This document shows positions 44,401-55,600 of a DNA stretch of 64,000 nucleotides, one piece after another; positions within the stretch are counted from its first letter, which is position 1; every line of letters begins with the position of its first letter. The DNA lies in NCBI GenBank assembly GCA_030347455.1, contig JAQOSZ010000110.1, forward strand, positions 124,001 through 188,000, written 5' to 3'. A program made the position numbers and the translations under genes. Source of the DNA: Kentomonas sorsogonicus (lineage: Eukaryota; Euglenozoa; Kinetoplastea; Trypanosomatida; Trypanosomatidae). The notes below the pieces were generated by a model. It had not been told where the DNA came from and did no database searches. It was given only the letters and a program-made list of their open reading frames with translations.

Positions 44401-47400
44401 GTTGCGACTACCACCACGAATGTTATCCTTCTCGCTGACGCTGGTGGCGCGCGCGGCGCTGTGCTGGCGGCTGAGAGAGGCGTCGGCGCCCAGCACGCGG
44501 CGCGGCGGGGTCGGTATGTCCATGTCCTCCAGTGTGTCGTCCAGCCCGATGGTGATGGTGGGCCGTGCCCGGCTCGCCTGCGAGCGGCTGGAGGGACGCT
44601 GCGGGAGGGTGTGAAAAGGCAGGCCGCCGACGCCGCTGCTGCCACCGCGGAACTGAGACGCGTCGCGGCTCACCCCTACACTCGCGCGCGAGAGGTCCTC
44701 CATTGAAAGGGGCCGAACGCTAGACAAGCCCTCCGCGCGCGCGTTATGGCCGGTGTTGGCACCGCTGCTCCGAAAATGAGGCGGCGCCACCGGCTGCGGG
44801 GAGGCGTCGGTGACAGCACTCGTGGTGTCCCGGCGGTTCCGGTAATGGCTGTCGCCGCGGGCCCTGCTTCCAGAGGAGCGGGAAAGACTGCTGACCGTCG
44901 GACTCTTAAGGCTGTTACTGCTCTGGGCAGCCTCACTACCGTGATGGTGGTGGTGATGAGGGTACCTATTGTTGTTGCCCTCCGCGTCGTTGCTGCTGCC
45001 GCTGACACTTTTACCGCGTTCGTTGCCCTCTTCTTCATCGTCGTGATCCTCATTTTCCTCTCCCTCTTCACTGTGGCTGTACTTGGCGGGCGCGGCAGCC
45101 TTTAGACGGCTCTCCAGCTTTGCCACGCGGCGCCGCAGACGCTCCACCTCCTCGCTTTTCTGCAGTAGGCGGGAGGACCAGAAACGGTTCATGACATTTC
45201 CCTCATAGTCGCTGTTCTCCTCGTACCGTCCGACTTGATCGTCGTCGTCGCCGCCGCCGTCGCTGCCGCTGCTGGTGGTGTTGTTGGTGACGCTATTGGG
45301 TGTCGCTGATACGCCGGTAGACACGGCATGAATAGCGTTACCGCGCGCTGCGGCCTCTTTCTTCGCTGCCTTGTCGGTGTTGCCGTGTCGCATCTGTTGG
45401 GAGCGATGACCCCGGCCACGTGATTGCTGCTCTTGTTGTGCGGTGACCTCCCTCTGTTTGCTGCCGCCCTCCTCCTCTTCCTCCCCTACTTGATCATCTT
45501 GCCTGTCGCGGCTCTGGGAGTAGACGACGGCGCGTGCGATCGCGCGGCCGGTGCTTTCATCGCTGTCGTCATCATAATTATCATCTTCGTTGGGCATCTT
45601 GTTCTTGGTGTTGTGCGGGCGCCGGCGCCTCCGCTGAAACATACGCTCTCCGTCGCGCGAGATGTTCTCATCGCGCATCACGCCAGAGAGACTGCGGACG
45701 GTGCGCACGCTATCCTCGCGCCCGGCGGACACGGAGAGAGAGGCCACGAGCCGGCGCGCGTACTCGGCGCTGTTGGGAACAAGCGGGGCGTCCAGTTTCG
45801 GCGACGACGCGGCGACGGCCGCCGCCGCTGTCGCCGCCGGCGAACGGGAAGGGGAGCCGGCGTCGGAGCACGGGGAGAAGGAGCGCAGCCGCTCCTGCTG
45901 CAGGCGGCGCTGGAGGGCGATGCTTTCCGTGTCGTCACTGCTGCTGCTGCTGCTGTCGTTATCGTTGTCCGCATCGTCGCCGCCCCTGCGCCGGCGGGGG
46001 TCTGACGCGATGGTAGCGACCGTGTCGCAGGAGCGCTCGCGCGTCTCCGCCCCTTCACCGCTCATTTGCGCGTCCGCCTCTGCCGTCTTTTTATTTTCTT
46101 CTTCCTCATTCTCCTCATTCTCATTCTCCTCCTCTTCGCCGTGGACGGTCTGAAGGGATTCCGAGCGGGGGAAATGATCCGCCCCCTCGTCCTTTTCGCT
46201 GCCCTCAAAACAGCCAGCAGACATGTTGTTCACAGTGGGACGCATGTGACTAAAGGCAACGCTTCCCATCTCATCGTTATCTTCCGCCGCATGTTCATCA
46301 GCGCCGCCTTCAAGAGTAAAGAGCGGGTGCTGACTGGCCGCATCAACGAAGGCATCAGCCGCTGCCGCTGTCGTCTGTTGACCATTGCTGCCATTTCCGT
46401 CTTGAATGACTGTTGAAGGAGCAGCGACAGCAGCGACAAAGGTAGAAGAGACGTCATTGTTATTGGGACGATATAGGGAGAAGCTTTCAGCCGAGGCCGC
46501 GCGGTCGCGGGAGTCAGAGGCGAAGGAGGCCATACCGCCGTCGTCAGAGCCTTCAGCGTCGGCGAATGTGTCCGCGTCGCTTTCATTCTCCTCCCCCAAC
46601 AGACCCTCGCGTTCCTCTCCTGACGACAGAGTTCGCTGGGACCCGCGCTGCTGCTGCTGCTGCTCTGGCGTGTTCATGTCTCTCTCTTCTGCCACCGCCG
46701 CCGCAGCAACAGCCGCCGCAGCAACAGCAACATTGGGGGCGAAGGAAGGGCAAGACGATGCGTGATCGTGGTTTAAACCGCCCTTTTTCTTATTATTACT
46801 ATCATTTTTATTATGCAAAAGAGCTTCCTTCATGCTCATGTGATGCTTCAGTTGTACTTCTGCAAAGTTTTTTCCGTACACCGTCGTCACCCCCGCGGCG
46901 GCCGCACGCGTCGCCGCACCGCCAGCCGTCACCGCAACGGCACCCGGAGACGACTTGCACGGACTTCCTTCGCTGTTTTCATTCACGTTATTATTATTAT
47001 TATTACTACTAATATTATTATCATCATCATTATACTCGCTGACATTGTCAACACCGCCGCCACTGCTGTTGTTCGTGGTGTGCTCGTGCTGGCAATTTCT
47101 GTCATTACTGTAGCGGTGGCTGTTGGGATGATTGGACTCGGCGCTGGTCCGTGGCGAAGGCGACAGCGATTCACTCACCGCAGACATCTCACCGCTCACA
47201 TTCATTGGGCTGCTTTCCATACTATGCTGGTGGCGCTGATTATTACTATTATTATCACTATTATGGATAGTATTATGGACGTTATCACTATTATGCGTAT
47301 TGCCTGTAATGGCGCCATGATATTTATTATATTTACCGCTGTCGTTGTCCGGAGTGCTGTCGCAGCCGTCGTCGGCGACAGTACCCATAGACGTCCGCAG

Positions 47401-48741
47401 ACTCTCTAGCGGAGAATCTGCACTATACGTGCGGCTGGAGCTCTTCTTCTTGTTGGTATTGTTGTTGGAAATCTCAGCATCGCTATCACGATGCCGACGA
47501 GATTCATTATTATCACTGTTTTTATTATTATGGTTTTCAACAGAAGAGGCGGCGGTCTCAATAGTGGTGGAGCGACGCTGGTCGGTCTGCACGGTGCGTA
47601 AAGAGTCGTATTCGCCATCGTTATTACTATCATCACTCTTCACAAGATTGAAATCGTCGTTGCCGTCGTCGCCATGTCCATTTATACCGCTCAGCTCGCT
47701 AGTGCGCCTATTCGATGGCGATGATGTAGTGGTCGCAATGGTGGTGGTGGTGGTGGTGATGGCACTACGGCTGCTGCCGTCGCCGCCGCTGCGGGTGCTG
47801 TGGATAGTTTGACTCCGAGTGGCATCTACTTCATCGTCGTTGGACGTGGCAGCATCAGCAGCAACAGCAGTGCTCTCCTCCCCCTCCCCAATCTTCTCCT
47901 CGGGAGTCTCGGTCGTGTTGACTTCTTGCTGGATAGTGTTTATTGTCTTCCCCGCCGCCGCCAGTTCGCTCTCATCGCGGCCGCACTCCACCACACCCGA
48001 GGAGTTCGCAAAAGTGGCAGCGAAGCGCAAGACATCATCGACACAGAGATTTGCATTCGTTTCGCTTTCCTCTTCGTTGTTTTCTTCTTCTATTCCCTCG
48101 CTCTCCTCCGACGCATCTAGAGGAGGCACGGCGCGGAGGGTGATGTTGGAATGAGTCTCAGCCGCCAGAGCCGCAGCCGACACCGGAGGGCGCGGAGGGG
48201 AACAGTGGCTGTTGGACCGCTGCACACCACTAGCCGTGAGGAGGTGGCGGGTGTCGCCGCTACTGATGTCGTGGTCGTCATGATTATCAGCATCACCAGA
48301 AGCGTTGTTGTTATTATTATTGTTCGTCTTCACAGGTACCGCTTTGGGTTGTTGTTGTTGCTGCTGTTGCTGCTGTTTGTAGCTACCCAAAAAAGGAGAG
48401 GAGGGAGAGTGCGGGCTGGCGCTTTGATTGTCCTGAGCAGACACGCTGAGTCCCCTCCGCGGACGCGCCGGACTCGCCTGCTTGCTGGCAACGCTGCCGC
48501 AGCGGCTGTGGCCGATCGCATTCTCCTTTTCTGTGGGGAACAAGAGTTGTTGTTGTTGTTGTTGTTGCTGCTGTTGCTGATGAGAATCGTTGTTACCATC
48601 ATAGTGGTTATCTGCCCCGTCATATTGCTGCGGCCGAGATAAAGGAGAGGAGGTGCCGGAGACGGAAGAGGGGTTGTGGGCGGCGGGGCTGCCTTCTCTC
48701 TGAAAACTGCGGCAGCGCTCGTTGAAAGAGACAATGTCCAT
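41446..48741 (-). CDS. Giant coiled-coil protein 2 with 14-residue repeats (repeat region garbled)
   Basis: About 2,430 codons, starting MDIVSFNERCRSFQREGSPA. The first ~1,100 residues are Asn/Ser/Asp/Glu-rich and probably disordered, with poly-Gln and poly-Asn runs. A coiled-coil region follows (SEEVERLRRRVAKLESRLKA; later LRESRRDYVEALRLAERLER). Then come ~30 copies of a 14-residue heptad pair, EKQAVSEQLEAVTA or EKQAVSEQLETMTA. The C-terminal tail holds CGCGALC, CVSHHHHHS and ICMHCRQRVVQMRQLRNAAQ, a possible metal-binding cluster, and ends GRPQ. The parts before and after the repeats share a frame. Inside the repeats the frame is broken several times by small insertions and deletions (42429, 42600, 42693, 43385-43490, 43610-43675). 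No named family is recognised. Confidence 0.75.
42269..43800 (-). repeat. Tandem 42-bp coding repeats, about 30 copies in three blocks
   Basis: The unit encodes 14 residues, two heptads. Blocks lie near 42269-43109 (about 20 units), 43205-43385 (about 4) and 43490-43797 (about 7). They are separated by a unique stretch encoding ADEQVRALYALSAEKQ and by a scrambled stretch at 43385-43490. Two unit types, ending VTA or MTA, alternate. The scrambled part looks like collapsed or poorly polished repeat sequence. Confidence 0.9.
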
Positions 48742-50753
48742 TTTTGTTCTTGTTGGTGTTGTTGTTGTTGTCGCTAGGGATTCTGCTGATTCGTGTGTGC
48801 TCGTTTGTTTGTTTGCTTCAATTTGTGTTATTTTTTGTATAATTTTTTTATTTTTGCGTGTGCTCGTACAAGGTTGATAATATGTAAAAATAAAAAGAGA
48901 GAGGAAAGAAAAACAGTAAAAGTATCTAAAGAATCTAATGACTTGTATTTATTATTTTTCTCAAAGGAGAAAAACAGAAGCAAGTGAATGTAGATTATAA
49001 TTTAAAAAAAAAAAAAAACTGATGCAATGGCTAGTAGAGTATTTGCTACTACTATCCAAAACAGAACAGTGTGAACAGGGTACAGGAAATTTGAAAATAA
49101 AAAGAATAGTAACGGTGGTGAAAAGTGAATCTAGGTGAAATTTGAGTCTGTAGAAACGGAATTTCTACAAGGAGAATTTAAAAAAAAAAAAACTAAGGTG
49201 AGTTTGAGAAAACTCTGGATATTAGCTTCTTGTTTTTGTTTCTTGAAAATACTTTACCTTTCTTTTTTTGTTCTTCGATTTTGATTATTGTTGTTATTCC
49301 TTTTTGCGTGTTTGTTTTCCAACTTGTTCAGATTACTCAGAGTATCTCGGCTATTATTAGTAGCAGAGAGTCCCCAAAACTGAAAAGAGAGAAGGAAAAG
49401 GAGAGCAGAAAGGGGAAAACAAAAAGGAAACGGTCCAACTGCGGGAATACTATCTAAGTGCAGTGCAGGAAGTGTTTTTAAACAAGAAAAAGATGAGTAA
49501 ACGGAAACAGAAACAAAAGGTTCTAAGGGAGAGAGAATTAGGAGAGAGCTGAAACCTTTAAATTATTTAAAAATACAGCTAAAGAAAAACGAGCAGTAAA
49601 AAATTAGGTGAAGGAACAAGTAGAGGGGTAAAGATATAGGTGATTCCGTTGGAGCGAAGATAAATTCATATGTACACATATATGTATGAAGACTGAAGAA
49701 TTACAATCGCAGTCACAATAATAACAGTAGTCAGGTATACATACATTGGATCACTTTTCTCAAAACGTTCTGGCTTGCAGCAAAGAGTGGAGCATCTGAG
49801 TAATAATGAAGAGATATTGTCGTCAGCCCTCTATTTGTGTTTTGCCAAATAAAGAGATGACACAGATCTAACGTCGGCTGAGGGCGTGTGGTTTTTCCTC
49901 TCCTTCTTTCTCCGCCTCTAATAGTTATCTTACTTTTTTTTTTTTGTATGTGCTCATCATATTGGCACTAGTGTGTCTTTTTGTTTGTCAGTTTTATTTT
50001 CGGAAAAGAGCGATACCAAGTGATCTGCAACGTTAGGAACGATAGTTAAAGACTAAAAGATGGATGGGAATTAGAGCGAAAAGAAAAAGTAAAGTAAAAA
50101 AAAAAATAGAAACCAGAGAGAAAAAAAAAGCGTTAGTTGAAATAAAGCGGAGTTAAAGAAAGAGAAACACCAGCTCCTCCTATGTTTTTTTCTTTCGGTG
50201 TGCTTTGGGCATGAAATGGAGAATGGCCTCATTACGAATGGAGCGCTGTTGTTTCATTAATCCAATCGTTTGGACCTAAGTTGTGCATTTTCTTTTTTTT
50301 ACAGCACAGATGGAAAGTAAAGAATTCATTCCCTTATCTTCGCCATGAGGCAAAATGTGGAATACTTATAGAATAATGAAAAAGAGAGCAAAAAAAAAAA
50401 AAAAGAGAAAGGAAAGAGAAAGAGAAAGAGAAGAGAAGGAAAGAGAAAGAGAAAGAGAAAGAGCGCATCGTATACGTGTCATGAAGAGAGCGAGGGAAAG
50501 TAAATGTGAAAATACGCTATGGAATAAGCGACAGCTAGGTCCATTCATCATCGCATTGGTTGATTACCTTTTTCAACGTCGAATTCCATTATATGTTATT
50601 GGAAAAGAGACATCTGAAATTCTTCCAACTGCGTCTATAATGTTTGTTTGAATCGTCTTTACTAAACCTCAAGCGCGCTTTGCGAAGCAGTGTCGTGTGT
50701 GTTTCACTCTTTATTTTTCTTTTTTTTCTTTTTTTGAAACACTTCTGCACTTG
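48742..50753. other. Spacer between the acidic protein gene and coiled-coil gene 2
   Basis: About 2 kb of AT-rich sequence with long A and T runs and no supported gene. A purine tract at 50388-50464 is polypyrimidine on the minus strand. Confidence 0.6.
50388..50464 (-). promoter_or_regulatory. Polypyrimidine tract past the acidic protein gene
   Basis: A/G-only on the plus strand, about 290 nt downstream of the stop at 50754. This is the usual spacing between a kinetoplastid poly(A) site and the next splice-acceptor tract. If used, the 5' UTR of coiled-coil gene 2 would be over 1.6 kb. Confidence 0.4.
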
Positions 50754-52007
50754 CTACTGCTGCTGGCACTGCGGCCCCGCCTGCCCAGGAACGTTGCGCT
50801 GACGCACCGAGTGAAGATACTTGTGCATCGTTTGGTCGCTCGGCGCTGCCGCGGCCTCCTGCTTCTGCCCCTGCGTGTTATGGCGCTCTTTGAGAGCTGT
50901 CAGCGCGTGGGCGGCGGCCTCGCACTCCTCGGGTGTGCGCGGCAGGCCGCCCTCCGCCGCCGCCATCACCGCCGCGTGCGTCTCGGCATCGTCATCTCCA
51001 TTCTTATTATTATTATTATTAGAAGAAGAAGAAACGGCGGCGACGGATTCGTAGATGGTCTTGAAGTCTTCCCCAGAGAGCCCGAGGTCGTGGCCGACGC
51101 TCAGCAGCGTCTCGAGGTGCGTCGTGAACATTTCGATAAAGTGCATCTTGCGGCTCTCCGCCGCCGTCAGCGCGGCGCCCTCTTCCTCTTCCTCTTCTTC
51201 CTCATCCCCCTCGTCCTCCACGTCTTCGTACTCGTCGTCGTCATCGCTCCCTGCCGCCGCCGCCGCCGCCGTGCGGTGCCCGCGGGTGCCGCCGCCGCCC
51301 GCAGCCGCAGCCGCAGCTCCGGACGCGTCGGCATGCGCCTGGCGCGCCGCCTCCGCCTTCACGGCCTCGTTGTAGTTAGCCGCGGTGGCCACAAAACATC
51401 CCTCCAGCACCTCATTCGTGTCCATGTCCACGTACTCCACACGCGCGACGTGCAGGCCGCGGGTCTCGCTGCTGCCCGGGTGCGCCGGCTGCCGGCACTC
51501 GGCGCAGATGTCGGCCGCCTCGCGCCTTGTGAGGGCCGCGAGCTGCTGCAGGCGGCTGCGCTGCTCCGCGTGCGTGCAGGCGGCGGCGTCGGCGAGAAAC
51601 GTCTCCTCAACGCTCTTCCCCAGCTCGCGGCAGCACCCGACAAAGTAGTCGGGGAAGTAGAGGCAAAAGTTGCGGTCCCACCCCATTCCGTCGCGCTCCA
51701 GGGCCGCGATGGCCTCCTTGTTGGTGGGGGAAGAAGAGTTGTCGTTGTTGTCGGCGGAGGCGGTGATAATGTTCTTGTTGTGTTCCGACGCGTAGGCAAT
51801 GATGTCCTCGCACTCGATACCGTCGATGGTCATGAGTGACACGTACCGCGCGCTGCCCTTGCTGTTGCTGTTGTTGTTATTGCTGTTAGTATTGGTGGCT
51901 GCGTCCTCGTTTGCGGGTTCGCCCAACAGCGCAACAAGAGAACCATCGTCTTCCTTGTAGATGAGGTATGAAAAGGGAAGCACGTGTGGCACGCGTTCTT
52001 CGGACAT
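50754..52007 (-). CDS. Acidic protein of unknown function
   Basis: Clean 417-codon frame starting at the ATG at 52005-52007 (MSEERVPHVLPFSYLIYKED); the codon two places upstream is TTG, so it is not used. Folded-looking blocks are LPFSYLIYKEDDGSLVALLG, GWDRNFCLYFPDYFVGCCRE, ADICAECRQPAHPG (possible CxxC zinc site), LHVARVEYVDMDTNEVLEGC and MHFIEMFTTHLETLLSVGHD. They are interrupted by Asn runs, an Ala/Gly stretch and a long Asp/Glu run. It ends in a Gln-rich tail. I recognise no family; it is best called a conserved-looking hypothetical protein. It has its own spacers on both sides. Confidence 0.85.
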   Translation of the reverse strand: MSEERVPHVLPFSYLIYKEDDGSLVALLGEPANEDAATNTNSNNNNSNSKGSARYVSLMTIDGIECEDIIAYASEHNKNIITASADNNDNSSSPTNKEAIAALERDGMGWDRNFCLYFPDYFVGCCRELGKSVEETFLADAAACTHAEQRSRLQQLAALTRREAADICAECRQPAHPGSSETRGLHVARVEYVDMDTNEVLEGCFVATAANYNEAVKAEAARQAHADASGAAAAAAGGGGTRGHRTAAAAAAGSDDDDEYEDVEDEGDEEEEEEEEGAALTAAESRKMHFIEMFTTHLETLLSVGHDLGLSGEDFKTIYESVAAVSSSSNNNNNKNGDDDAETHAAVMAAAEGGLPRTPEECEAAAHALTALKERHNTQGQKQEAAAAPSDQTMHKYLHSVRQRNVPGQAGPQCQQQ

Positions 52008-52637
52008 TTTCAAAGTTTAAAAAAGAAAGGAAAAGATGAAAATGTGGTGTTTGTGAGATTTTTTATTTGTCTGTTGTTATTGTTATTCTTCTTTTTTTTC
52101 GAAGGGAGCGATATTTGAAAGGAAAAAAAAGAAGGGGTGTGTGTTAAAATAGAATTAATCGATACGCAACTAAATGTTTTCCTGTGAGATTTTTAAGTCA
52201 GAATCAAGGGAAAGAAGAAGAAGAAAAAGAAGAAGAAGAGCTGAAATGAAAGAGAAATGGAAGGTCATATGAAAATGAGTACAAGATCTCTACGTAGGAA
52301 AAAATGGTAAATGAAGTATTTCATGTTCATGAGAGACATCCATTTCAAAAATAACAAGTAGCAATGCTGTTTTCGTGGTTGTTGTTGTTTTTTTTTTTTC
52401 GTTTTTTTTAGGTTTATTTGGTGAAGCATATTATCTTCAAATTTATGAGCACAGTAACAATAATGGGGGATCATTCAAAAAAAAAAAAGCAGAGCACAAG
52501 ATGAAAGAAAAAAATGAAAAGAAATTCGCAATCAAAACTTAGCAATAAAAAATAATAATAATAATAAATGACGAAGTTCAGATGGGGGCAAACAATTCTC
52601 CCAGTCAAAATAAAACGTATAAACGTCAGTTTTTGCA
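52008..52637. other. Spacer between the ENGase gene and the acidic protein gene
   Basis: AT-rich, with poly(T) near 52388-52400 and an (AAT)n run near 52549-52566. Purine-rich (AAG)n sequence near 52210-52245 is polypyrimidine on the minus strand and a candidate splice-acceptor tract. No gene is seen. Confidence 0.6.
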
Positions 52638-55600
52638 TCAAAACGGTGCCCGTAGAATATAATAGTAGAGAGAAATAATGTGTTCCTGCTGTATGGAATG
52701 ACTAAACAAAAGGGGAACAGAAAGCGTCTCGCAGTTTTTGGCAGGCGACGCGGAGGGAAAAGAATCGATCGAGCTGTCTACATTTCCAACAGCAGCAGCA
52801 CATGCCGCAGCACTAGTAGCATTAGTACTAGTACTATGCAGTTGTTGATCACGAAATGGAGGGTCAGAAAACGGAGAACAGTCGTGAGACATGTTGATCG
52901 CGTGTTGTCCGAGGTACATGATAAACGACGAAGGCGAAGAAGCACGGTCTCCTTTATTATTATTATTATTATTATTATCATCATCATCTTCATTGTGAGT
53001 GGCGCTCTCCTCCGCGACATTCGCACACGCGGAGACTTCGGCAAACAAGACAATCGTTGCTGTTTTATCCGCATAGTGGCACAACACGCGTGAGGAAGTG
53101 CGTGTGTTTTCTTCTGTCTCGCTCTTTTGCAATGTGCGTGTTTGCCAGTTGTGGTGGTGGATGTTTAACATGTACTGATGGCGTGTGTGCGTCGGCAGTA
53201 GTGTATACTGATGCGAAGGGATAATCACAGGAGAATGGGGTGCATGACTGCTGTCAAGTGTGTTACCGTTACTAGTCGTGTTGCTGGTGTTAATTGTGTT
53301 GGTGTTTGAAACAGACAGTAGCGGGGAATCGATAGATTTTAGCGCCGCCTTCAGTCTTTCAACTCTGTCGTTGTTGCACTCAGTGTTATTACTGTTATTA
53401 TTACTATTTTTATTGTGTAGAGTGCAACTGACCTCTGTTTCGTCGTTGCAAAAATCCGCTTCCGACACTTGCGCAGCCGAAACCGAAACACCACCAATAA
53501 TAGTCGAGGAGTTGTTACGTTGGCTCTTGTCTTTTCCCTTGTCGCTGCTGCGCTGTTTTCCATCCGCAAACTCCAATCCTACTGAGTCAATCGTCAAAGT
53601 GAAAGCTGACAAGTCCTTATTACTACTTGACTTCTGCTACAGTTTCCTTCAAGCGAAGTCACCTCCGGAAATGTCTCGTTTATTAAAGTGGGGAGATGCG
53701 CCGCGAAGCGTCTGAGAACGAATCCGCCACCGCCACCACCACCACCATTTTCTCTTTGTACGCATTATTCTCTCTTCCTCCGCCGTTTCTTCCGCCTCTT
53801 CCTCTCTCGTGGCATCAGCTTGCGCATGCATAACGTCAACGACAGTATGCAGTTTCCGACAGTACTGTTCTCTCGCACGTGCTGCAGAGTCTCCGCCAGT
53901 GTTGTGTGATGTTACGGTACTTCTCGCGTCCATCTTCACTGTGTTCAAATTATCTGCATTTTCGTCGTCATTGGTAGCGGTATCTGATTTCGTATTTCTC
54001 TCCGCCGCCATTTCTGTGATTGTTGCTGTTGTCATTTCTGTTGCTGCTACCGATGATACGGATTCCACCTTTGAGAAGCGGAACACTCCGTGTCGCTCCA
54101 GAACGCCTGAGGGATTCAAAGGCTCACCCGACGGAAGAGCAGAAGAAGGAGTAGAAGAGGTAGTAATATTAACAGGGGATGGCAATACATTCTGGGAAGC
54201 GTGCACTTTGACGGAGTAAGAAAAGTAAATCGACGGTACGTTTGAGAGGGTATTTTGCTCCCTCAAGACATGATTATTATTATTATTATTACTGTCCGCT
54301 GCATGCAACATGCGTTCGCGCCGATCACACCTCATGGCTACATCAAAGAACAAAAATGAATGGCTGCTATCGTCCATGCTGTTATTATTATTCTGACTAG
54401 GCTCGTGCAATCGATGCGAAACGCGCAAGCGAGGGAGTGTAATTTCCCACCGAAAGAGCTGCACAAACACCGACTGTAGGGAATTGTCGTTCAAATTATT
54501 ATTACTATTATTATTACGAGATATCTCCGGAGAGTTGTAATCCTGTCGGCGGTTCTCAAAAAGACTGCTATGATAAACACGCAGAGAGCGATTGCCGAAC
54601 CAAATCGGGGAGGAGGAAGAAGAAAAAGAGGGAAAGCAACAAGAGGGATTTTTCTCGCCTCCATTCGTTTATGTCAACAGATCGCCACCGACTTCCGTTG
54701 TCATTATCCTTGTTATTTGTGTGTTCATCTTCCATTTCATCGTCCTCTTCGCTACTCGACAGTTCATCGGCGTAAATCCATCCGGCGGTGACGCGGCGAG
54801 AAAGCGGGCGCCAGCGAGGGTCGACTGAAGTGGGGGACACAGCAAAAGCAACAGTAGCAGCGGTGGTGGTGGTGGTGGTGGTGGTGGTCGCCGGAGCATC
54901 GCAAAGGCCGCCGCTGCCGCCGTTGGTTCCGTTGGTTCCGTTGCTGTTACTGTTAATGAGAGTGGGAGTGTCGGCTATGCCGTTGTGTGCGCCAGCGTCG
55001 CCCATTTGATAGCACAAGACATCGCGCCATGAGTCAAACGCGCAGAGGTGGAAACGAACACCAACGCCCTCGGCAGCCTCAGCCTCCTTCTCCTCCTCAC
55101 AGTGGTGGTGACGATGATGACCGTGGTGTGAAGGCCAGCAAGTCGCATTACTACTACTAGTAGTGGTGTTGTGGTGGTATCGCGACTAGCGGTACTTGTA
55201 CAGCTAACAGCGTGGGTAGGAGTGTCCGCGCTGCCGTCGCTCAGAGTGCCGCGCTCCGGAGCTGCGTATTTAATGTAGTAGAAATACGGCAGCAGATGCG
55301 CCGCGGACTGTTGGCAAAATCCCCCGCGACTGCGGCTGTTGAGGAGGCGGAGGCGTTGTTGGTAAGCAACACAATTGAAACAGCGGCGACAGGAACACTC
55401 ATTTAAATCATTTTCTTCTCTCCGTTTCTCTTGATCGCCATCAACTTCGCTCGCCCCAGTCAATTTACTCGCCATTGTTTTCGTGTAAACTGCAGAGTCC
55501 GTTGTCATGCGAGTACTATCCACAGACGCGCAGCAGAAGCGAAGAGCATCACACCCATTCACAGAGAAGCGAAGAGAAGAAGAAGACGAGTTGTCAGTAC

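Noticed and set aside
53630-53655. Close in-frame UGA and UAG in the ENGase region as a sign of a recoded genetic code (as in Blastocrithidia)
   Set aside because: Another frame across 53600-53740 reads an open Gly-run sequence followed by FVLRRFAAHLPTLINETFPE, so an indel pair in a TGG repeat explains it. The intact M20 genes use TGG for Trp and end at normal stops.
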